64,000 bases of DNA, taken from contig NC_084472.1 in NCBI RefSeq assembly GCF_027409185.1, positions 19,826,524 through 19,890,523 on the forward strand, given 5' to 3'. The position numbers and the translations under genes are program-made. This document shows positions 24,201 to 35,900 of this stretch, in pieces (the first letter of the stretch is position 1; every line of letters begins with the position of its first letter). This DNA is from Cynocephalus volans. Lineage: Eukaryota; Chordata; Mammalia; Dermoptera; Cynocephalidae. The notes below the pieces were generated by a model, which did not search any database, had not been told where the DNA came from, and was given only the letters and a program-made list of their open reading frames with translations.

Positions 24201-27200
24201 TTTTCCTGTTCAGTATGTAGATTTTATGAATATAGAAACCCTATATTTTTTGGTATTCTTTTGACTTTACAAACTTTATGATCTTATAGAAGTTTTATCA
24301 CTTGTAGTCTGATAAAATGGGAACATTGAACCCATTTATTTCTTAGGTACCTTAATTTTAGAATTTTTTTTCTACTCTGAGTTGAAGCTTCAGAAGGATT
24401 TTTTTTTTTTTTTAACTAAAATATATCATAATTGCTCTAAATAAGAAAATACTTTTTTTTAATCTAACAAACATGAAACTGGATTACTTATATAGGAAGG
24501 TATATTTTCATTTGGTAAAGCAGATCTTAATTCATTTTAAAACTTCATAATGAAAATTTCAAACACACACACAAAAGAAACTAATATAGAGAACCCCCCT
24601 ACATAACCATATCCCTGATTTAACAGTTATCAAAATTTTGCTTCTAAATTACTTCTTATTCTTCTATGGCCTAAAATAGTCGTTTTCAAACTTTAATATT
24701 TTGTAGTAGTAGAATGCTTTAAAAAACAAAACAAAAAACAGGAAGGAAAAAAAACCCAAGGCACTCTTGTGTGGCATCCCAGTTTAGAAAGTGACAGCAG
24801 TACTGGCTGGAGTGCAGGTGGGGACCTGCTCCCTCTTCCTTTGGTCCCCTCCTCATCCCTGTGGCAGGCCCAGGACAGTGTTGACACTGAAATAGAAATG
24901 CACATTCAGAAACTCTTCACAGCAGCATTTAATAGCTGGTGTTTAAAAATGAATAGTGATTATATGTTCCAATTATTAAGGAGTATGTACTCATTATATG
25001 AAACTTGGAACACACGGAAAGTTAGGGAAAAGAAAATAGACTTAGCTTACCATTCAAGGATAACTATTAACAACATATATTTCTATCCAATATTTCTGGA
25101 TTCTATTTGTGGTTGTCTTTTAAATGATTGTGATCAATCTGTGTTTAGTTTTGCCTTCTCTTTTCCTCTTAACTTTATAATAGACTTTATTTGATTGATT
25201 ATACTTTCTTTGAAGACATTTCTGTTGGCTGCAAAATATCCCATTAAGTGAATATCTTGTAATTTACTAACTATGGCCTTATAATTCAGCATTTAGAATG
25301 GAGGAATTTTAAACAGCCAAATGCGACTTCTGTCTTTTTGTTCTCTAATTAGATATGGACAGCTTTATGTTCTCTTCCTGAGGCATCATTCTCGGACCTC
25401 CAATAGTACAGGAGCGGAGGTGGTCCTGTATCATCTGCCACGGTATATTTAATGCTTTCTTCCCCCTCCTCTCATTTTGAAATATGAACTAAAGCTTGTT
25501 GATCTATTTTTTGACCTTTCTGTCATCCTACAGAGAAGGTGCCTGTAAAAAGATGCACATATTAAAGTTAAATAGGACGGGAAAGTTTGCCCTAAATGTG
25601 GTGGACAACCTGGTAGTGGTTCATCATCAGGATACGGAGGTAGGAGTTGTATGTGAGAATCAAATCTGTGTTCGTACAACTTAGGGTTGCCTAAAAGCAT
25701 GAAAACGGCAGAACATTCTTTTTTTTTTTTTTTTAAAGATGACCGGTAAGGGGATCTTAACCCTTGGCTTGGTGTTGTCAGCACCATGCTCAGCCAGTGA
25801 GCAAACCGGCCATCCCTATATAGGGATCTGAACCCATGGCCTTGGTGTTATCAGCACCACACACTCCTGAGTGAGCCACGGGCTGGCCCTGACGGCAGAA
25901 CAAGGACTAGAAAGTGCTTTTTATGTCACAAGTTTTGGTCTTTTGACATAAGAAGAAGAAGAGGGTAAAAAGAAGAGGGTTTGATATCCTAAATGGTTTA
26001 CAAAAAAGTGATTGTTGATTAAAGATAATTAAGGACTATTTCATGGAATAGCACATGAGGAGATTTGACCTTTGGAGCGATTATTTGGTTGAATCAGGTA
26101 AGCTGGGAACCCACTGCAGAACCGATGTGTTAAGTGGCTACATGAGCTTTGTACTTGGCTTGTGAGCAGAGATAACAGTGCTAAGTGATAATGGTTTTGA
26201 GACTGTGAGGAGGCCCAGTAGGACTAGAATGAGTCCTGCTGTTTCTAGGCTGTTAGCTGGGTGGGTGGTGGTAGACAGGCCCCTTCTCTCCCTTGTCTTC
26301 CTGAAGTGGAGGGTGATGACACTATATCTCTGACTAATGAAGATGTTTCAAGTTAAAATGAGAAAGATCTGCTTAAATCCCTTCGAGCTTTTCAAAGGAA
26401 GCATGTCATGCAAGAAATATTTGTGAGAAGAGATAAAAATGTAAAAAAGTTGTGATGTAAATGGCTATTTCCTCCTCAAATAAGAACTAGCCTGTAGGGA
26501 TGGAATGCAAACACAGACTTTTAAACTGATCTGAAATAGCGAGAGGTGACGTCCTGAAAGGGACAGGTCAAACATGATTTGTACGGGTGCCACAGTCTTG
26601 TTTTTCTCCACTGTAGACATCGGTAATATTTGACATCAAGTTAAGGGGAGAGTTTGATGGCACCGTTACCTTCCATCACCCAGTGCTTCCAGCTCGATCG
26701 ATTCAGCCCTATCAGATCCCCATGGCAGGTAAATGGGATTCTGTAGAGATGTCTGTGCTGGCTTTTCACCACATAGCTATGTTCTTGCCATGATCTTTGG
26801 GAGTCACTTTCAAAATGGAATGAGGTGTATAAGCAGAGATTCCTAGGTCTGTCTGGTTTTTGTGAGGGACCATTCCATTTCTTAAGAAATGCAGGCTGGC
26901 TGGTTAGCTCAGTTGGTTAGAACACATAGAGGACACATGGGTTCAGATCCCCGTACCTGTCAGCTGTCAAAATAAAAGCAACTCCTACTGATCCTATAAG
27001 CTAAAATTGTGTTGTGAAAAGCATTTTGTAAGATAAATGAATTTTGCTTTGAAGAAAATAGAATGATTTCTCTTCCTTGAGCTTTATTTATTTCATATTT
27101 ATTTAATAGTCAAGTGCAGTAGTGGAAAGTGGGAGAAGAGTCAGACAATGAGTTTGATCTGTAACTGATTGTGATCAATTGATTTCTTCCCTGAGCTTTA

Positions 27201-30200
27201 AAATGCAGAGTTGTAATTACTCATTGAAGCTGAATGATTTTGTAATGTTGAATAAAGCCCTTAACTTTTTCTGTTTGCTTGAGCTCTGTAACCCTGGAAT
27301 TAAATCTGGGTGGTTATGGTTGTTGTTTTAACCTGGGATCACTTTTCCCTGTCTTTCCCATATTCTGCGTCATAGTTATAATAAATACTGCATTCTTTTG
27401 TAACTGATATTCACAGTGAAGTGCTTATGGCTGTGCTTCTTAGGTTTATCCCAGGTCAGTCCTTCTCCTACCTGAAGAGGTGGGGGTAGAAGTTAGAGAA
27501 GAGAGTCGTCAGGATTTCAGGAAAGGGGAAAGAAACCATTTGGTTCCTTATGCCTTTTTCTTTTTCTTTTCTTTTCTTTTTTTTTTTTTTTGTCTTTTTG
27601 TGACCGGCGTACCCGGCTCAGCCAGTGAGCGCACTGGCCATCCCTATATAGGATCCGAACCCGCGGCGGGAGCACTGCTGTGCTCCCAGCGCCACACTCT
27701 CCCGAGTGCGCCACAGGGTCGGCCCTCCTTATGCCTTTTTCCATTGTTATTGGTTTTAAGCTGTCATTTAAAAGAGATTGGGGTACAGAGTTAGCTAGTT
27801 GAGGTTTCAGTGTGTAAACAACAGTTAGACGGCTCCCAGTGGGGACTCTGGTAGCAATGATTTCTTAAAGGACCTGTCAGATGGCATTGGATGAGTCAGC
27901 CCTGCCTGCAGCCAGCATTTCCTTGTACCTTTCACAGAGAAGATTCAGAATTGGGCTCTGGCTGATGTTTTAGCGAGAGCACAGTCTTCAGCCTGCCCAC
28001 CCTGTCTTGCTGGATCAGCCAAAATCTTAGTGACTTTCTGTCAGAGTTAGGGAGGAAGGAGCTAGTTCTCACAGATGTTTGATTAGGTCTTTTGGCCTTC
28101 TGTGTTCTTTCCAGCCTTTTCCTTTTCCCTGGATAATAGTGTTAACATTAAAAGAATAGATTGTGTCAAATGATTATCTTGTATCTGCTGCCCACTTGGC
28201 ATGAATGTAACTGCTGGTAAATTGGGAAAAAACAACTCTAAACATTTGAAACCTTCAGCCCTGTTCCAGTTGAATAGGCCAGTCAGAGGACACCCAGGTA
28301 CTAAGTAGTTATGATGAAACAAGTGCCAGGCATAGGCAATACATTAGCCCAGGCGAAGAACAGTGGGAGGGATTTGGAGGCCGTCCAGTTCTGGGGTTCT
28401 GGGGAGTGTGGGCTGGCGAAGCACTTTTTTGAGGCTGTTGACTTTGTTCTTTGCGTCCTGCTGGACTGGAAGCTCCTGTCAGGCTTCATGCCTCTGCCTT
28501 TCACCCACCCTGTCCTGCCATTGGGTGCATGTGCCTTCAGGAACAGAACGGCTGTGTTGAAAGATGGAACCAGCAGTTTTGGGAAGAGTCAGCTACCCTT
28601 TTTTCCTTCAGTTTTTGGCCTGTTAGACCAGTGCTTGTCAGCCTGAGTACACGTTAGAATCGTCTGGGGGGCTTTACAAACTAGAGCTGCTGGGCTCTCA
28701 CCTGACAGTCAATGTGCTGAGTGGCCAGAGTGGAGGTCAGTTGCCTCAGTGCACGCCCCTGCTTAGTATAGGCCCTCCCTCAGCTGAGACCCTCTCAGCA
28801 CAGACCTTCGCTCAGTTCAGACCTTTGCCAAAGCTTGTCTGGCTGGGCTTGTGCATTTCGGTGGTCTGCTCAAAGGGGCCACCTTTTCCGACCATCTGGT
28901 TAAAACCTGCCTTCTGATTGTCCTTGGGTAATTGGACAGAGCTGGGAAATCATGTTTAGCTGTGGGGCTGCCCACATGACACATGAGCAGTGACACTGGT
29001 CTTTATGGGTACCTGACATGTGAGATTTTGGGAGTTCTGCTTCCCAGGCAAGCTCTCTGTGCCTGGACCTACTCCGTACAAGGGATAATGGAGCTAATTA
29101 TTTAGATAATTAAATCATAAGCCACTTTTATTTGAAACATTCTCAGAGAACTATCTGGACATTTGATTTTGAGTCACCCAGGTAAATTTAATTCTTTAAT
29201 ATACATGTGTAAGTGATGATGAGTCATCTTTGCATATTTTTTAAAAAAGCAAACCACTGTGAATGAAGCCTTCACATGCTTTCCCCTTCGTGGGGAGACA
29301 TTGCCATGGATTGCTCTCAACTCCTCCCCTGCCTCCCCGTACATGTCATCAGTGAGACACCACAGTTCACTTCTTCCTCACTTGACTGACAACGTTAAAA
29401 AGTAATGACTTTTGCATCTGAAGCACTAGTAATTGCAGCATTTCTGACTGCATCGTCACACTGTTTTCTCAATCCCTAGGTCCTGCTGCCGTGACCAGCC
29501 AGTCTCCTGTTCCCTGTAAGCTCTGTATCCTTTACAAAGGCATTGGCACAAAGGGAAAGCCCCTTCTTTCCAGAGTGGTCCTGACACCCTCCTCCCCCGC
29601 CAGCTGTGACTAAGGCTCTGGGAGCCACCCCCATGGGGAGCTTTCCCTACCCTGCCCAGCATTTAGAGTGGCCCTAAGGGGTGGTGGCGAGCACTCATCG
29701 AAACCGGGTTTGCCTGTTGTTTTCCTCTTGTCCTGGTTTAGAATTCCTATAACATGTAGATTCTTCATCCTGGATTGTCTTTCAACCTGACATCATTATC
29801 AGTGCAAGCCAAGGTAGGTCAGAGGGGACGATTGTCATGTTAGGGAAAAAAATGCTTGTTGTTCAGTTGTAGCCAGTAACGTTTTCAAGGTGAATCACTG
29901 AGAAAAGATCTCTCCCTTCAGCCTTGGGAACGGGATTGTTTTTCACCTTATACTCTTCTCTACCGTGCATTCATTTTATTGTGAGAATATATAATTTTTT
30001 ATCATTAAAGCAATGACTAAGAATAGCCATTCTCCTGCTGTAAGCATGGCATGGTGTCTGTTCTTGTCTCCCACCAACATTCCCACGCAGACCTGTGCCC
30101 TTTTCTGTTCCGGGTGTGCCTGGACAGTGCGTCCCTCCTCCTCACCGTGCTGGGGAAGCCTCCCTCAGCCTGTTTGTTGTCTCTTCCTGGGTGATCATCT

Positions 30201-32881
30201 TGCATCGTTCTCTATTAGAGAACTTTCTATGTTAGCTTTTAGTCACCTGTGTATTTTTCTGTCTCATCCTCTGGGGTTCTCCAGAATTCTGAAGGAGAGA
30301 ATTAGCCCGAATGCTGTAGGCATCCACTGTATATAAAGAATCCCCTTCTCTCTTGTGCATCTCAAATGGTGCTAGCTCTGTACCTGCCTTGGGAGAACTG
30401 AGGAAGTAATCACTTTTTATGGGGCACTTTATTCTACTGCGGAACTCCAGTTGACCAGTTGAGAAAGGCAGCCCTAGCCTTGCCTACTTGGCAGTGTGGG
30501 TGTTCAGTACAGACGTGGATTGATGAATGGGTGAATTAGGAAATCCCATTTAGAGCCTCTAGAGTTACCTTTTGGATTAATGAGCAACTGCAGGAGAAAC
30601 CAAAATACAGGACTAACATTGATGCCACTTACTAACATCTTTTTCCACTTTAAATATAAAGAGGGGACTAGGTGCAGGGCAGGCACCATTTGGAATTAAG
30701 GACTTATTGCTCTTCATATTTAGGGAGATACACCATTGATGCAACCCCACGGTGAACACAGAGGTTACTTGTAAGGAATCAGCCAAGTGTGCAGAAATAG
30801 TTTGGCTGACAGTCCTGTTGTCAGACACGTTCCTGAACGTTCTAGCTCTGCTTAGGAAGAAAAAGCCATTAACTGTACTTTGCAGTTTTTTTCCTCCATG
30901 AATGTTTGTGGGAACCATGTCTGGGGCTTTTGTTGTGGTTTACATCATACTGTTCCATTTGCTGCCTCTTAAAATCCAGGTTACCTCTGGAACCTCCAAG
31001 TGAAACTTCAGCCCATAGTAAATCTCTTGCCAGATAAAGGAAGACTGATGGACTTTCTCCTCCAGAGAAAGGAATGCAAGATGGTCATCCTGTCTGTCTG
31101 TTCGCAGAGTAAGTCAATGAATCCTTCCCCACTGATCTGGTTCCAATATTAGGTCTGTGCTGCCCAAACCCTATGATCGGGAGATGGGCCACATTTTTAC
31201 GCCTTGTCTATAATGTGTAGCCTTATTCTTTACTCAGAGGATAGACTGTTTGACCCCTGGGAAAGGCTGCTAAATATAAAAATGACTTGTAGAGACTTTG
31301 GTAGAAAAGACCAATAAATAGGATGGTATTGGGTGAAAGCAGACCTAAAAACCTGGGCACACTGAGGGTTGTAGGTCATGACCTCTGGCTTTACAACAAA
31401 CATTTATCAGAATCCAAGTCACTCATGGCATATATATCTACTATATGAATCTTTTGATACCTGCCATAGCTATTTTATTCTAGTAACCAGAAAGGGGTCA
31501 TGAGTGATTTCTAGGCTTCAGGTCTCTAAAATATAACACTTCTTTGAATGCCCTTTAAAGGTATGTTTGCATTGGTAACCCTTTTAGATTAGAGTTATTT
31601 TTAACATAGCAGCGTGTTGAAATTCTGAAGATCATATAAAGTTGGTTTGATCTGTGTGAATGAACATTGTATCCTTTCCAGTGTTAAGTGATTCTGACCG
31701 AGCAACACTGCCTGTGATAGCCACTGTTTTTGATAAACTCAACCATGAGTATAAAAAGTACTTGGATGCCGAGCAGAGTTATACAGTGGTAAGTTACGTG
31801 TACTGTGATGGGGGCTCCTCCTCTCCCCCTCCCTGGGATATTTTCTAAGTAATTATCACGCAAGATTATGATGGAATAACGTCACTGAGATTTGATGTGT
31901 GCAGACGGCAAGGTGGCAGTAGTGGGGAGAGTAGTGACAGCTGCCATCTCACTAAATGCCCTCCCAATTTTTGTGTTTTAAATCTGTTTGATCTTACACA
32001 TAGAAGATAGATCCTGGGCCTACCTCTGTCTTATAGGTAAGAAAATCAGTCTCAGCTTTGCATTATTTTATACATCCTTCTGTGAGGCCAGAGCCTGGAC
32101 TTGGTAAATTAGAAATATAATTTCTATTATTTGCCACACTTTCTTCCTTTGAAGATGTCATAACTGTAAAAATAAGACACCCTAGGATTTAGTATAGCAT
32201 CCTATTCAGATAGTGATGATTAAATATTAGCACTGTGCTTTTCATTTAGTAGGCATCAAATGTTTGTGGTGAAGGGCTAGAAAAAATGAACATAGCTTAT
32301 TACCTGGTTCTACTCTAGTATTAGTGCATTGTATGATCTCAAGCTAGAAAGAAGAAAAGTTTAGGACAAGTGGAATGAATTATTTCACTTCAAGGATCTA
32401 ATTAGTCCTAAGGCTAAAAATGGAAGTGGTTTTAGACAACAGAAACCCCAGAGTTCCACTCCCCTTTAACTAGTAAGGCTAAGAGGTCTGAACAGGCTAC
32501 TGAGGAAGGTTGGTTGCCTGGAGCATGTGTCTACCTCTGTCCTATCAGACCCCCTCTTGGTCCTGCTGCTGGTGTCCTGAGCTGTGGATATCAGTAGGTC
32601 TGATCCCATATGGCAGTTCCTGTGCTTTCTTACACTGCAGCTATTAAGCTCATAAATCCTCACTTCTCAGGAGGGTGGTCCACCAGCTAGCAACACAGGC
32701 AGCACCTGGAGCTTCTTAGAAATGCAGATTCTGGGCCGGCCCGTGGCTCACTCAGGAGAGTGCGGTGCTGATAACACCAAGGCCCCGGGTTCGGATCCCA
32801 TACAGGGATGGCCGGTTCGCTCACTGGCTGAGCGTGGTGCTGACAACACCAAGTCAAGGGTTAAGATCCCCTTACCAGTCA

Positions 32882-32918
<37 letters not shown>

Positions 32919-35900
32919 AATGCAGATTCTCAGGCTGCATCCCACAGCCACTGCAGCATCTGCATGGATCCAGACTGCTTTAAAACATTAGGTAAAGTGG
33001 TCAGGGTCTTCTCATAGAGCTTTCCTGTTCAACAATATTTGGAGAGCTCTGGTTTACCATTTAAAAATCCACACTCAAAGAACTTAACAGTAAACACAAG
33101 TAACCTGATTTAAAAATGGGGAAAGGAGCTGAATAGACATTTCTGAAAGGAAGATATACAAATTGCCAACAGACGCATGAAAAAATGCTCAGCATCACTC
33201 AGTGTCAGGGAAATACAAACCAAAACCACACTTAGACTGGCTGTTATCAAAAAGACACAATAACAAATGCTGGTGAGGATGCAGGGAAAGGGGAGCCCTC
33301 CTACACTGTTGCTGGGACTGCAAATTAGTGCAGTTGTTGTTACGGAAAACAGTATGGAGTTCCCTCAAACAATGTCAGAACTGCCATCCGATCCAGCAGT
33401 CCTGCTGCTGGATATGTACCCGAAGGAATGGAAGTCATCATGTCAGAGGGACACCTGCACTCCCGTGTTTATCACAGCTCAATTTACAGTAGCCAAGAGT
33501 TGGACCCAAACTAAATGTCTATTGACAGATGACTGGATGAGGAAAATGTGGTGTATGTATACTCAATGGAATACTACTCTGCCATAAAAAAGAATGAAAT
33601 TCTGCCATTCGCAGCAACATGGACGAATCTAGAGAAAATTGTTAAGAGAAATAAGCCAGGCACAGAAAGAGAAATACATGTCCTCACTCATAAGTGGGAG
33701 CTAAAAAACCCCCAAAACAAAAAACCCCCACAAAACTTAAAAAAAAGATACAGCAATCACAATAATACGTTTAACTTTCAAAAGGAGAGAACAGAACTAA
33801 GGCTGCCACATGTGGGGAGGGGAAGGGGGGCCAGTGAGTATTGGTAAAGGGCCACAAAAAATGATTACCTTGTATAATGTTGAACATCATAATTACCCTG
33901 ATTTGACAAGCATCACATGCTGCATTCAGATATCGATATTCAACCTGGTACCCCACAGATATGTACAATCAACTATGTTTCAATTAAAAAAAATTTGCAT
34001 GTAGACTTACTGCAAGATATATTTATTCATTTACTGAGTATAGGCATCAGGGCTTCATAAAGCATGGATACAGCAAGCCATTTCATTTTTATTAGGTAAC
34101 AACCACATCGTTTGAGGTGAAGAAAATTAGAGAGTTAAAAAATTTTAACAAGTTAAAAAAATATGTATCTTAAGAGAAAACTATGACTTATACTTTGTTA
34201 GTTCCATTCAGCATGAACACTGGAGTATTTTCAAGATGACCAACTTCCTAAATTCTTCCCCAGCCAGCACAGGAAGGATAGTCTTACCTCAGTGGTGGAA
34301 TAAGTGTCTTCTGTTCGTCCTTTAGGTTCACATCTAGGAATTCAGTCTCTTTGGATGAACTGTAAATGGCACTATGTCTCTAGAAGATGTCTAAGATCGC
34401 TGTGTGATTTCTTATTTTAGGCAGTAGAAGCAGGGCAATGCCGAAGCAACCCGCTTCTCAGGAGGCCTGTGCGGACCCAAGCAGTGCTGGACCAGTCAGA
34501 CATGTACACCCACGTGCTGTCGGGGTTTGCCGAAAAGAAGGTGGGTGGCAGCTTCTCAGCCTCTTCTCGAGGGAGAGTGCTCAAAACAGGGGAGCTGAAG
34601 AAAATGAACAGAACTCCTGATGGGACCAGGGGAACTAGAATTATCTTGAGTGAGGACATAGTGCTGGTAGTTTGCCTTTTCATACTCAGGCCTAAAACAA
34701 TTATCAATGGGGGTCGTTCTGGAGGGATTTGTGCAAAACAGTGAAACATGAACAGTGGGCTTATTTTAATAGGGGAAGAAGATGGGGGGGCAGATAAACA
34801 AGGAGTTACGTGTAGCTCCTTTTACCACTCTTTGACATTTACACAACCACTCTTTCTTTCCTTAGGAGATGCCTCATAAATTTGTGATAGCTGTGCTCAT
34901 GGAGTATATTCGCTCTCTTAACCAGTTCCAGATTACAGTACAGGTACCTACAAATTGGCATTTGTGGTCCCAAGTTGAAGGAGTAGGAATTTTTTTTTTT
35001 AAAAAAACAAAAGCCCCGTCAATATCTTGACTTACAACTCCCTTTTATATGCTAAAAGGGTCTGCATCCCTGACTCACAATTTTGAGTGACTTTCTTAAC
35101 ATTCCCATGTTGTTTTGAGTTGGAATGAAAAGTGTCATGTCAGGTCGGGTTCTTTCACCTGTACACTGAAACCACTTCTCGTAATAACTGAAACGTTTAC
35201 CTCTGTCAGTTAGAAGAGCTGTAGTCCTTAACTAGCTTCTGGTCTGGAGTAGTTGGACAATTTGGAAATGTTCTTTCTACTTTTGTCCTCAGCATTACTT
35301 ACATGAACTTGTCATCAAAACGCTTGTCCAGCACAACCTCTTTTATATGCTGCATCAGTTCCTACAGTACCATGTCCTCAGTGACTCCAAACCTTTGGTA
35401 TGTGTCACCAGACTTTTGTTGTGATTAAAAGCTTAAAATTTTAACCTTTCTGCTCAAGCTAGTCTGAAAATTTGTCTTTCAGGCTTGTCTGCTATTATCC
35501 CTAGAAAGTTTCTATCCTCCTGCACATCAGCTGTCTCTGGACATGCTGAAGGTAAGTGATACATCAGAGTTTTAGACTACATAAATGTCAGTTCCTGCTG
35601 CTTGCATTTACCTGGACTTCTCCCTCCCTTACTTCTAGCGACTTTCAACGGCAAATGATGAAATAGTGGAAGTTCTTCTTTCCAAACACCAAGTGTTAGC
35701 TGCCTTAAGGTTTATCCGGGGCATTGGTGGCCATGACAACATTTCTGCACGAAAATTTTTAGATGCTGCGAAGCAGACGGAAGATAACATGCTTTTCTAT
35801 ACTATATTCCGGTTTTTTGAACAGCGAAACCAGCGTTTGCGAGGGAACCCTAATTTCACACCAGGTCAGAGTACAGTAGCAACGAAAAGACTTGGGGTAA

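Larger units (their letters stand above)
29814..32660 (+). other. RMC1 introns 12-14, mostly unique
   Basis: Apart from exons 13 and 14, no RNA gene or clear transposable element was recognised. Confidence 0.35.

Noticed and set aside
26889-26980. Possible functional tRNA gene
   Set aside because: The B box is good but the anticodon stem is disrupted and an A-rich tail follows, as in a SINE. The same applies to 42066 and 9598.
33267-33847. Plus-strand frames that look like protein
   Set aside because: These are pieces of the end of L1 ORF2 and L1 3' UTR, frameshifted and truncated, not a host gene.
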